In this document: positions 1 to 9,637 of the stretch, piece after piece
Layout: the number at the start of each line of letters is the position of its first letter
Numbering within the stretch: position 1 is the stretch's first letter
Assembly: GCA_911728435.2 (NCBI GenBank)
Contig: OU452199.1
Span: 26,546,860-26,610,859, forward strand
Direction of reading: 5' to 3'
Length of the DNA: 64,000 bases
Origin: Apoderus coryli
Taxonomy: Eukaryota; Arthropoda; Insecta; Coleoptera; Attelabidae
The notes under the pieces: model-generated
What the model saw: only the letters and a program-made list of their open reading frames with translations
What the model was told of the DNA's origin: nothing
Databases searched by the model: none
Position numbers and translations under genes: made by a program

Positions 1-290
1 TACAAATTAATCAAGTCTAGTCCTGTCTACTTGAACTATTCGTGCTTGATACTTTGATGTTTGTGTGAGTCGCCGCCGTGTGTCGCATCGTCTCAATATT
101 GGAATAATAATAAAATAGTAACCAGAGTTTTACAAAACAAACTTTAACATAATATGTTTTATAAAAGCTTTTAATGTGTTCTAATAAAACAAAATGCTTT
201 ATAGTTACTCTCTTATTAGCTTTTACGGGAGTAATTTAAACATAACCTAAATTGAGCTCTTTTATGTTATGTATGTTATAACTGCCGTTA
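1..290. other. Non-coding, no feature recognised
   Basis: AT-rich sequence without a convincing reading frame. I see nothing in it that can be named. Confidence 0.5.
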
Positions 291-509
291 TTAAAACGGT
301 TTGTTGAGTGTCTTTAAGAGAGTTCGAGGATCTTCAGGTAGAAAATTTGGCATGCGTTCATTGAGTATAGCAAAAAGCATCTTTTGGGAAAAATGCGGAA
401 CATTATTTGATACTGCCCATGTTCGCATGTTTTCTCTTAGTTTTGCATTTTTTTCTAGCTCACTTGTTGTGCTTGAAGCATGATATTGATCACTAGGATA
501 GGTATCCAA
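291..509 (-). pseudogene. TE-associated protein fragment (LRxWAV...DPRTLL type)
   Basis: A 72-codon frame starts MDTYPSDQYHASS and carries an LRENMRTWAV stretch and an LPEDPRTLLKT stretch. This pattern recurs in insect genomes as the first coding block of uncharacterised transposase-like genes; that is recollection of a family pattern, not a search. No following transposase core is visible on this strand, so it is probably an orphan first exon or a relic. It could also be an unrelated short frame. Function unknown. Confidence 0.35.
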
Positions 510-967
510 TTCTCTATTTCGGCTACCCGCTCACCATCTAGTAATAATTCCTCCTGAAAATTTATCAGTCTCGAAAATATTTGGTGTCTTATAAATTGTC
601 ATTAATTTGATTAGATTTCATTACAGTTTCCTCCTACGCAATTGTGCATGCTCTATTAAATGCACAATTGCTTTTCGTTTGGACACCATTTAAAACCTGT
701 GTATGATATAACAATAAATATCAGTTGAAAATAAATAAGACTATGTTATATATTAGTTATAGGTAATGTTTATGACAGCATTTTAATTTTATAAAATATG
801 CATTGGCAACATATTTATTTTTTTATTGTTTTTAATAAAATAACTAAATAACAATTTTGTAATTATTAATTTGCGCACAAATTTGCTGCAGAAAACAAAT
901 CGCTCTTAATAACGACAATAAAAAAACTATTTTATTATTACGAAATGTACTTTAACAGAATACTTTT
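510..967. other. Non-coding flank of the Ty3 element, with one small palindrome
   Basis: No gene. It contains an 11-bp perfect inverted repeat (GCAATTGTGCA at 638-648, complement at 661-671). The last five bases, CTTTT at 963-967, are the left target-site duplication of the following LTR element. Confidence 0.5.
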
Positions 968-1110
968 TGTTGTATATTTAAGTATTTTAATCATACTGTG
1001 TTATATATATTAATTGTTTGTATTTTTAAAACCTGTTATATTGATATGTCATTGTCACAGTTATAGTTCTAATTAGTTGAATAGAGCCTATTTTTAGAAG
1101 GTATATTACA
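968..1110 (+). repeat. 5' LTR of Ty3/gypsy element
   Basis: 143 bp, TG...CA. It holds TATA-like tracts at 1001-1010 and 1037-1042. The second lies about 30 bp before 1070, the start of the segment complementary to the leader. That spacing fits a transcription start near 1070, so U3 would be about 102 bp and R-U5 about 41 bp. The start site is inferred. Confidence 0.9.
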
Positions 1111-1113
1111 ATT

Positions 1114-1127
1114 TATTCAACTAATTA
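1114..1127 (+). promoter_or_regulatory. Putative self-priming primer binding site
   Basis: TATTCAACTAATTA, three bases after the 5' LTR, is the exact reverse complement of 1070-1083 inside the LTR (14 of 14). No TGG start, typical of a tRNA-primed site, follows the LTR. A primer binding site complementary to the element's own RNA 5' end is the arrangement of Tf1/sushi-type self-primed retrotransposons. Self-priming here is inferred from complementarity and position. Confidence 0.65.
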
Positions 1128-1142
1128 AATGCAAATATAAGT

Positions 1143-4100
1143 ATGGACAAATTATTACGTCCCGAGAGGCTAGATGTAGATTTCAATTCCACTAATGCAG
1201 CACAACAGTGGTCACATTGGTATCGTTCGTTCCAAAACTTTATTGATGTTGCTGACGTGAATGAAAATAAAATCAAATTGAATCTACTCATCAACTATGT
1301 AAGTCCCACAGTTTTTGAAATAATCAATGAATGCACAACATACGACGAAGCTATAGAAATATTGAAGAACGTTTATATCAAGCCGAAAAATGAAATTTTT
1401 ACCCGGTACTCGTTAGCTACAAGACGTCAACAATCCGGTGAGTCAGTTGATCAATATTTGCAAGTCCTGAAAACCATGAGTAAAAATTGTAAATTTAAAG
1501 CTGTTAGTGCAGAAAAATACAGAGACGAATTTGTACGTGATTCATTTATCAATGGTTTAAGTTCATCGCATATTAGGCAACGTTTGCTTGAATCCAATTC
1601 ATTAAGTTTAGAAGAAGCGTTTGATAAGGCTAGAGCAATAGAGTCTGCTCAATATCAATCAGAATTATATGGACCTCCATTGGGATTTACTGCTTCAGCT
1701 ATAACGCAAAATGTAGAGTCCATGCAAGCTACTCAAACGAGAGCTGAGACGGAAAATTCTACGACTGCTGCTTTGTTACCAAAATGTTACTTTTGTGGAA
1801 ATAATATACATCCTCGTGAGAAATGTCCTGCCAAGAATTCTATATGTCATATATGTAGTAAGAAAGGACATTTTGCTAAAGTATGTCGTTCTGGTATCAA
1901 GATTAAATCAAAGGCATCGGCTGCTCTTCTATCTACAATATCTGCTGCATCTCCTGGGTGTTTATCAAAGGCTACTATAGAAATAGAAGTCAATGGACTT
2001 CGAACTACGGCTTTAGTGGATACCGGCAGTTCTGATAGTTACATCTCAAGCACCATTGTCAAAAATAGAAAAATCAAAGTTTTTCCAGCAAAAGTCAATG
2101 TAACAATGGCATCAACTTCATTCAGTTCGCAAGTCACAGGATCGTGTTCAGTTTGTTTAAGAATTCAGAATCACTGGTACAAAAATGTCAAACTTTTAAT
2201 CATGGATCAATTATGTGCGGATGTTATTATTGGTCACGACATACTAAAACATCATTCCGGTGTAGAAGTTTTCTTTGGTGGAGAAAAGTCACCAATTTCA
2301 ATATGTAATTTGGCTGTTGCAAATATTGAACCTTTCCCTTTATTTGCAAATCTTCTTCCAAATTGTAGTCCAATCGCTGTCAAATCTAGGCGTTATACAG
2401 CCGACGATGCCAAGTTTATTGAAAATGAAGTTCTGAAACTTTTAGATGAACACATAATCGAACCTAGTAATTCTCCATGGAGAGCACAAGCTTTAGTCAC
2501 TTCAAATGAAAATCATAAGAAGCGTATGGTAATTGACTACTCTCAAACAATAAACAAATACACTTTACTGGATGCGTACCCTTTGCCAAGAATTGAAGAT
2601 CTGGTTGGACGTATTTCAAAATACGGAGTGTATAGTACTATCGACTTGCGTAGTGCTTATCATCAAACACCCATAAAGGAATCAGAGAAAGTGTATACAG
2701 CTTTCGAAGCGGCAGGCAATCTTTATCAGTTTACTAGGATTCCATTCGGTGTTACTAATGGAGTCGCATGTTTTCAAAGAACTATTGATAGTATAATCAA
2801 AAATGAAAATCTTCAAGATACTTTTGCTTATTTGGACGACGTAACGATTTGCGGAATCGACAAAACTCAACACGACAAAAATTTAGAACAGTTTATGGAA
2901 ATAGCAAAGAAATACAATTTAACACTGAATAAGGATAAATCTAAATTTTCTCTAACGACAATTAATATTTTGGGTTATACAATAACAGGAAAATCTATTA
3001 AACCAGATCCAGATCGACTTCGACCATTATTGGAATTGCCTGTACCGACAAATATTGCGTCGCTAAGACGAATTGTGGGCATGTTCGCTCATTATTCAAA
3101 ATGGGTAAACAAGTTTTCAGAGAAAGTTCATCCACTTGTCCAGTGCAAGAAATTTCCTATGTGTCAAGATGCCATATCTGCTTTTAAATTGCTAAAAGAA
3201 GATATTGCTGAATCAGTTGTTACATCTATTGATGATTAAGTTCCATTTACAGTAGAGACAGATGCATCAGAACACGCTATTGCTGCTCAACTCTCTCAGC
3301 TTGGAAAACCAGTAGCGTTTTTTTCAAGAACTTTGTCTAAATCCGAACAACGTCATTCTTCAGTTGAAAAAGAAGCATACGCTATCGTCGAAGCTTTAAG
3401 AAAATGGAGGCATTTTCTTATTGGAAGAGTTTTTAAGTTGGTTACTGACCAACGTTCAGTATCTTTCATGTTTGATAATAAGATTTCTTCAAAAATCAAA
3501 AACGAAAAGATATTACGTTGGCGGCTTGAACTTTCGAGCTATTCATACGATATAGTATATCGCCCTGGTGATCAAAATACAGTAGCTGATGCATTTTCTC
3601 GCATAACGGCATCTATCTGTAATGATCAAAAGTTGATCGATATTCATAATTCATTGTGTCATCCTGGTATTACGCGTCTTTACCACTGGGTGCGATGCAA
3701 AAATCTTCCATATTCTCTTGAGAGCATTGAAAAATTACTTCAGCTTGTCCTGTTTGTGCTGAAATTAAACCTCGTTTTCATAAACATCAAGGAAAATTAA
3801 TTAAAGCTACTAGTCCTTTTGAGCGGCTCAATATTGATTTTAAAGGTCCTTCATCTACTAACAATAAATACATCCTGACGGCCATTGACGAATATTCTAG
3901 ATTTCCATTCGCTTTTGCTTGTTCAAATATTAATTCGTCTACCGTTATAGAATGTCTTCGTCAACTATTCACTATTTTTGGTATTCCTTCATATATACAC
4001 TCTGACCGAGGATCATGCTTTATGTCCCACGAGCTAAAAACGTTTTTAGAATCTCACGGCATCGCTTCGAGTCGCACTACTCCATACAATCCTCAAGGAA

Positions 4101-4744
4101 ATGGTCAGTGTGAAAGATATAATGGAATTATTTGGAAAACTATTCAACTTGCCCTCAAAACTCAAAATCTGCAAGTCAATCAGTGGGAACTTGTATTACA
4201 AGATTCTTTACATGCAATCCGCTCTCTTTTATGTACAGCCACTAATACCACTCCTCATGAGCGCATGTTTAATCATTCTCGAAGATCTTACAATGGGTCT
4301 TCTATTCCTACTTGGTTAAGTCAACCAGGACCTGTTTATTTAAAGAAATGTGTTCGTGCCAGCAAGTATGAACCAGTTGTCGAAGAAGTCGAACTAATTG
4401 AAGCAAATTCGGAGTATGCACACATAAGATTGAATAATGGAAATGAAACTACGGTATCAGTTAGACATTTGGCTCCAAGAGGTTCTATTTTAATTGAAGA
4501 TAAAATTAATTCCACAACTGAGGACGAACATTGTGTAGACGACGCGGTTGATGATTCATCCATGAGTCTGAAAGTTTCTGTGGATGAAAAATTGGCAGTT
4601 GAATCTTCAACAATAAATGAAACTAGTGAATCTTCAACTGAAAATCTTCCAGTTGTTAATAGCGAATCGGCAGTTGAAAATATTCTATCCTCCAAGCGAA
4701 CTAGAAAACGGCCGAAGTATCTAGACGATTTTTCAACAGATTAG
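1143..4744 (+). pseudogene. Ty3/gypsy Gag-Pol polyprotein, one stop and one frameshift
   Basis: One polyprotein of roughly 1200 codons. Gag comes first (WYRSFQNF... to about residue 115), then two CCHC knuckles (CX2CX4HX4C, about residues 215-250), an aspartic protease motif (ALVDTGSSDSYIS, about 290), and reverse transcriptase with STIDLRSAYHQ and YLDD (about residue 565). An in-frame TAA at 3237-3239 interrupts it. RNase H follows in the same frame (VETDASEHA). Inside the integrase zinc region, a run of five A at 3730-3734 is one base short, shifting the frame. The shifted frame carries CPVC, the integrase core with LNIDFKG, HSDRG and the NGQCERYNG glutamate, and an acidic tail ending at the TAG by the polypurine tract. 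The breaks may be real mutations, recoding sites, or sequencing errors in the homopolymer. Confidence 0.9.
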
Positions 4745-4754
4745 GAGGGAAGAA
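4743..4754 (+). promoter_or_regulatory. Polypurine tract
   Basis: AGGAGGGAAGAA directly abuts the 3' LTR and overlaps the stop codon of the polyprotein. This is the expected plus-strand primer site. Confidence 0.85.
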
Positions 4755-4897
4755 TGTTGTATATTTAAGTATTTTAATCATACTGTGTTATATATATTAA
4801 TTGTTTGTATTTTTAAAACCTGTTATATTGATATGTCATTGTCACAGTTATAGTTCTAATTAGTTGAATAGAGCCTATTTTTAGAAGGTATATTACA
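4755..4897 (+). repeat. 3' LTR of Ty3/gypsy element
   Basis: 143-bp direct copy of 968-1110 with no difference found by eye; followed by CTTTT, the right target duplication. Confidence 0.92.
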
Positions 4898-5050
4898 CTT
4901 TTATAATTGTTTTTAAAGGAACAAGTTAATCCAGACTAGTACTTTTACAAAATGCTTTTAAAACCAATTATCATTCCGAACAAATTCGTCCTACAAAAAG
5001 TATTTTATAAACGTTATAAAATTGTTACAATATCATATTTTATAAGTTAT

Positions 5051-5093
5051 AAAATAATAAAATAGTTATAAATTATAACTATTTTATTATTTT
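5051..5093. repeat. Perfect 20-bp-arm AT palindrome
   Basis: Arms 5051-5070 and 5074-5093 are exact reverse complements around the loop AAT. It lies in the non-coding stretch 4903-5220, which otherwise shows nothing. Confidence 0.7.
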
Positions 5094-5224
5094 GCTGTAA
5101 AAACGTTCTTAAAACAATTCTTCTCACAAAAAAGTTTAACACAGCAGTTTAATCACGAAACGAAACTTTAAAGAACAAAAAAGTTTTAACTAAGCGGCAA
5201 TAAAATAATTATAAAATATATTAG

Positions 5225-6149
5225 TTCTTTAAGAATGTCGAATTGCTAGTTGGGGGGGTATGTCTGCAAAATACTTATTCGTTTCATCCACATTCTAGAG
5301 GCTCGAAGGCAAATCAGGGCTCTTCCTTCCATAAACATCCAGAACGCGCAACAATTTCCAATTATCTTTGGAACGATTACTCTTGAACTGGTGCAATAAA
5401 TGTTTTCTCTTAGCTTTTCGAATCTGAACATATGCCAAGTTGCGAGCACGCTTATATGCATTCCAGTTTTCAACAGATCTATTACGTTTATATTTGGTCA
5501 AACATTTTTGTCTGAGTCTCTGAAGCTGCTTAATATCGTCTCTTATCCAATGTGCTTTCTTCTTAGATATCCGAACAGTTCTCACAGGAGCATATTTGTT
5601 AAAGATATCCACAATATAACGATTAAACATTTCAAATTTCTCATCAACATTGCCCTGGTATAATATATTATGGAAGGGAACATTCACCAAATCAGAATAA
5701 AACAACTCCTGATCAAGCCGCCGACAGTCTCTAAAAGTATAAAAAAACGGTATATGCTTTATGAATTTCAACTTTAACTTATAAGTTACTGGCAGACGAT
5801 CTGATAAATCTGCTGAATAATCTACTTTAACATTTACGACATAATCAGGGTGTGAACGAATAACCAAGTCAAGAATAGACGAACAGCCAGGTCCATGCCT
5901 AGTGGGCTCATCAATCATTTGACGAAGATCATAATCATCCAAAACAGACACAATTCGCTGCGTATTCATACAATTCAAATCAGACATATTGATGTTAAAT
6001 TCACCAATACAATTTAAATTTTCGCATTGAACAAGATTTCTATTTACATTTTCCTCAAATTCAATAAAAAATTCATTGATGTTCAGACTACCCGGAGGTC
6101 TATAGACAAGAGCCAAAACGTTTAATATGTTATTGATCTTATAACACAT
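5225..6149 (-). pseudogene. LINE endonuclease fragment (jockey-like), truncated both ends
   Basis: A 284-codon frame (6149 to 5295) with ALVYRPPGS, a GEFNINMSD strand (catalytic core normally GDFN), STRHGPGCSS-like residues and the SDRLPVTYKL motif (SDHxP-type) of the AP-type endonuclease of non-LTR retrotransposons. It is followed by a basic linker (KKAHWIRDD, KAKRKHL). After 5295 the protein continues in another frame (VDETNKYFADIPP) to about 5225, so there is a frameshift. The N-terminal part of the endonuclease and the whole reverse transcriptase are missing. The GDFN to GEFN change would also impair it. Confidence 0.8.
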
Positions 6150-6298
6150 TGTGTAGTAAAAACACTATTGTTTTCATTTCAACATAAAATATACCTATTT
6201 ATTTTAATTATTATAAACATACATATTCAAAATTTACTTTAGACCTATATCAAACCTAATTCTGCCATTCTAATTACTTAACAAATTGTGCATTTTAG

Positions 6299-6656
6299 GA
6301 CCAAAAGAAAAAAGACGTGATAATCCTCGCCGTCAATATGATGTAAGAAAGACAATGGTGTAAGTAAATGTATACTAATGTATACTTTTTATTCCCAGCG
6401 CCATCACAAACAACATTTTACAAATGGAGTAGGTAAGTTTATAGTATTTCTAATAATGATTAAATTTCACTTTTTATTATTTTTCCATTACTGTTAAAAT
6501 CAAATCCACCACTATCTAAATATTCTAATACTAAGAAAAAATGTATTTACAAATTATTTCAGCCTAGATCAAAAGGAACTCAACGGTATTCACATACATA
6601 ACTAAATATGTTTCTATTAATTTTTCCAGCGACCAAGAAAAGCCGATGAAGAGACT
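6299..6656 (+). other. Possible chain of three mini-exons
   Basis: Three short stretches look like exons: 6299-6342 (after TTTTAG, before GTAAGA), 6399-6432 (after ATTCCCAG, before GTAAGT) and 6630-6656 (after TTTTTCCAG). The first reads PKEKRRDNPRRQYD and the second RHHKQHFTNGV, both basic. The joined frame meets a stop in the third. This may be a splice-site decoy, a decayed gene or part of an unseen gene. Function unknown. Confidence 0.2.
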
Positions 6657-6830
6657 GTAAATATTTTAATACGTTGACGCCCGTCATCTGCAACTGCGTT
6701 GTTCCCTAGCTACCAACAGCTATAACTAATAACTATAGGTAACTTTTCGGAAAATTATTTTTTTGAACTCAAATTTAGTGATGTATCTATTGACAGAAAT
6801 TTAGTTTTCCTAATATTTTGCAGACTGCGC

Positions 6831-6905
6831 CATTATAGTGGTAGTGGGTCTATAAATACATACATTAAATGATAAATATACCACTTACCACTATAGTGGT
6901 ACGAT
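6831..6905. repeat. Left subterminal palindromes of piggyBac element
   Basis: CCATTATAGTGG (about 6833-6844) and ACCACTATAGTGGT (about 6888-6901) lie 160-230 bp inside the left end. Related copies occur near the right end at 8431-8446 and 8486-8502. They may be transposase-binding sites. Confidence 0.55.
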
Positions 6906-7044
6906 TTTGGCTTGGTCACAATAGATATATTTTAGGGATCTAAGAAATAATCTGATGTTATGCAATTCCCAATGGCTTTATTGTATTTGTATTTATTGTA
7001 CACAAAAGGAATCAAATAAAATGTTTCGTATGACTGAAAAGTAA

Positions 7045-8286
7045 TTATTTCGTCGTATGCCATTCCCTGAAACATGGATTCGCACAGAGTCCTGGAGAAT
7101 CTTGACACATATGGCAACAATAACGGGTTCTGCGTCTCACTTTTTTTTGAGTGCAACATCTACATTGTAGAACTCCTTTTTTGTTCTTTTCTATTTTTGG
7201 ATTCCAGCTAGGAAAATGTGGTGACTCGCATAGATTTTGTTTTTTTTTCGTTACGACGACGTTTCAAATAAGATCTTCAGTCGCGTTTTCCCTAAATTCC
7301 AGAAAAGATATTTTGCTTCTTGTCGTTTTTGTGAATTGTAATAACTATTCCAAATTGCTATATCAAACAAACGAAAAAATATTTTTCGGTGCCATCTTAG
7401 AGTTTTGCGCGGAATTGAGTAATAAGAGAGCATTTGATCATCCCGATCTATACCTGACATATTCTTATTATAATCCATCACGCATGATGGTTTTATTATC
7501 TGAGCACCTCTTTTTTCTGAATGTTCAATCATTGGTGCTTGTGTTTCGTGCTATTCATGCGAACACCTCTCTTGTCCTTCCATTTTGTGACTAAAACAGG
7601 ACCCTTTCTTTTAAAGACAGTTTCCTCTTTTTTTAGTTTAGTCTTCAAAAGGTCTCGTGGATTACCTCTCGAAGAGTTCCCAAAACACCCCGCAGTGCAC
7701 GTAGGCCTAGAAATTTTTTGATTTCTTCACAACATCCTTCCAACTGGTAAGCTGCGTTCTTCTTGTTGGACGGGTTTGATTTTGTATCAATTGTTTTGCT
7801 CGTTTTTTTGTTTCTCTTACAATGGCGTCAATAATTTTCACATCAAAAAAGAGTTCTACATAATCTAGTGGTCTAGTATTCATAGGTAAATTAGTAGTAA
7901 TATTAGGATTATCCGTGAAGTCAAAATCCTTAAGTTCTTCATATCGTGGTGACCAACCATGTTCTTCATCTGACACGTATTTTTCTTTAATATGCTTCTG
8001 TTTGATTTGAAGCATTTTCAGCCTCTTCGATTCCTGTTTCCACTGTTTGGTGATGAACATCATCAGGCTCATTTTCTTCTTCAATGTCTGATGTATTGCT
8101 CATATCGCTTCTTGACATATGATATGTCCTGTCTTCTACTGAGTCATCAGAACAATCATCCTCAGAATCGCTAGATATTTCAGCCATAAACTCTTCTGAA
8201 TTGTCCAGTTCATTCTCTAGTTCCTTTTGGGTAAGCGGGCGCTTTTCAGAACTTTTGGATAATCTTGGCCTTTTTACCCCATACAA
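7045..8286 (-). pseudogene. piggyBac transposase pseudogene
   Basis: Start at 8286 (MYGVKRPRLSK) with an acidic N-terminal region (DSEDDCSDDS). A frameshift near 8000 leads to the conserved PLDYVELFFD and IIDAIVRET segment. Just after SWKDV the sequence jumps to the region carrying KRKGPVLVTKWKDKRGV (about 7610), so the part with the first catalytic aspartates is deleted. Next come VMDYNKNMSGIDRDDQM and the helical C-terminal part (7532-7251). Further frameshifts lead to a cysteine-rich finger (RYCCHMCQDSPGLCANPCF) and a stop at 7047-7045. The protein is dead; domain order is clear. Confidence 0.85.
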
Positions 8287-8584
8287 TCAATAAATAAATA
8301 ATACTTACTCTGGAGAATTATTATCACCCATAGCACTTAATTTTTGACAAAAGAAAAACAGTCACTTTTAGCCGCAATTAGACAACACACATTAAAGGTA
8401 TTGACAAAATTAGTGCATTTCTGGAACCAAATACCACTATAGTGGCATACAGACTTACATAAGTCCGCGTTTTGTATCTTTTGTGTCCGACCGACTATCA
8501 CTATAGTAGCAACATTTGCCATGCATTTAAAGGGGGTCTAGATGTGCGTCGGCTCGTTTATATTGCTCCGTTCGTGTATAATAG

Positions 8585-8616
8585 GTGGCAGAAAACATAT
8601 GTATGTTTTCTGCCAC
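8585..8616. repeat. 14-bp-arm palindrome near right piggyBac end
   Basis: Arms GTGGCAGAAAACAT (8585-8598) and its complement (8603-8616) enclose ATGT. It lies 40-70 bp inside the right end; a partial GTGGCA-type copy follows. Confidence 0.6.
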
Positions 8617-8775
8617 ACATTATACACATTAGAGTGGCATTTGGTCGCGAACGTGTTAATATTTTTTTTAATACATTATTTACAAAATAGCTAGCATATC
8701 AACTACAAACCAAAAAAAATTATATTATATAACATCACTTAATCATTAAAACAGAATAACAATTTAAAAATAGTT

Positions 8776-8907
8776 ACCAAACTATGTACAAAAATACAAT
8801 TATCATTATCAATAAATTTATATTTTAATGTCCTCCCCAAAAAAAAAAAATCAACATATTAATGTTAATTTATTGATAATCGTATTTTTGTACATAGTTT
8901 GTACCAA
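8776..8907. repeat. Inverted repeat, MITE remnant
   Basis: The left arm contains ACTATGTACAAAAATAC and a TTATCAATAAATT tract. The right arm (about 8865-8905) is its reverse complement, apart from a TTATCA duplication in the left arm. No target duplication was recognised. The surrounding 8660-9290 has poly-A/T tracts and no gene. Confidence 0.5.
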
Positions 8908-9297
8908 GTTTAATAACAATAGGTACTTTTTTTACAGATTCTAAAGTACACACTACTCAACAAAATATTGGATTCTCTAAATTAAAATTATTTTTTTTTT
9001 TCATGTTTTTTCCCCAATTATTAAAATATTTTTTTTTTAATATTTCAAAATCGTGTAAGTATATTATTCATGTACAAAATACAAAACTACTATATATTTG
9101 TTAGATATGGTTTCAATAAAACACCAATAATGACAGATTAACAGTGATTATATTTATTTCTTTGCATAAACTTTCAAAACACCTTAACTGTTAGAACCCG
9201 AAAATAAGAATGGGGAGATCCCGGATACCCATGGTACAATGTATACCATGATACCGATGCAAATACTCTTCAGAGATATGCCATGTCTCTGTTTGAC

Positions 9298-9329
9298 CCA
9301 CAGATCTAGAAACTTTTCTAGATCTGTGG
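9298..9329. repeat. Near-perfect 15-bp-arm palindrome
   Basis: CCACAGATCTAGAAA (9298-9312) and its complement (9315-9329) enclose only CT. A 2-nt loop means a cruciform or foldback tip, possibly the centre of a small foldback element. The short minus-strand frame across it is not convincing. Confidence 0.6.
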
Positions 9330-9432
9330 TTTGACCACGCTAGAGCGTCTCCTCCCACCTCAACGGTCCAGAGTGAGAGAAGCGACATCATATCGAGAGA
9401 AACATGCACAGATGTCATTATATGGGGGTTAT

Positions 9433-9608
9433 TTTGTTTTTATTGGCTTCTGCAACTTAGGCAATTTAGCCATCATCCAGTTAATTTTAATATTTTTACT
9501 CGGGTGAGCTGCTACATGCAGCGGGTCCAGGGTTCGAACCAACTACATGCGGGGCCGGGGGGACAGTCTGCTCAAGTCTAGCGCGCTTAGCAACTAGACC
9601 AGCCGATT
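9433..9608 (-). mobile_element. tRNA-derived SINE with 10-bp target duplication
   Basis: Read on the minus strand, the head has an A-box-like TGGTCTAGTTG (about 9602-9592) and a B box GGTTCGAACC (9540-9531). An AT-rich tail runs to 9433. TGGGGGTTAT flanks it on both sides (9423-9432 and 9609-9618). Box spacing and target duplication fit a Pol III SINE; the parental tRNA is not identified. Confidence 0.65.
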
Positions 9609-9637
9609 TGGGGGTTATGTTATTTTGAATTATTTAG

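Larger units (their letters stand above)
968..4897 (+). mobile_element. Ty3/gypsy LTR retrotransposon, short LTRs
   Basis: A complete 3930-bp element bounded by 143-bp direct LTRs that begin TGTTG and end TTACA. The target-site duplication is CTTTT (963-967 and 4898-4902). The order is LTR, 14-nt leader match to the LTR, one Gag-Pol frame, polypurine tract, LTR. The LTRs look identical by eye, which implies recent insertion, yet the coding frame carries one stop codon and one frameshift. No envelope-like frame is present. Domain order protease-RT-RNase H-integrase places it in Ty3/gypsy. Confidence 0.93.
6670..8655 (-). mobile_element. piggyBac-like element, internally deleted
   Basis: A 1986-bp element between TTAA target duplications at 6666-6669 and 8656-8659. 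Terminal repeats: left reads T-ACGTTGACG inward, right (complement) C-ACGTTCGCG. TTAA specificity, termini and the encoded protein all point to piggyBac. The element is shorter than usual (about 2.4-2.9 kb) because the central catalytic part of the transposase is gone. Near-perfect palindromes of the type ACCACTATAGTGGT lie subterminally on both sides. Confidence 0.85.

Noticed and set aside
4336..4695. 119-codon minus frame
   Set aside because: Antisense of the acidic tail of the Ty3 polyprotein.
968..4897. Retrovirus with envelope
   Set aside because: The frame ends at the polypurine tract directly after integrase and tail; no signal peptide or membrane segment follows.
7151..7721. Plus-strand frames of 147 and 66 codons
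   Set aside because: They are antisense to the piggyBac transposase and lack any family motif.
9531..9600. tRNA gene on the minus strand
   Set aside because: A and B boxes are present but no paired acceptor or anticodon stem; flanking 10-bp duplication and AT tail make it a SINE.
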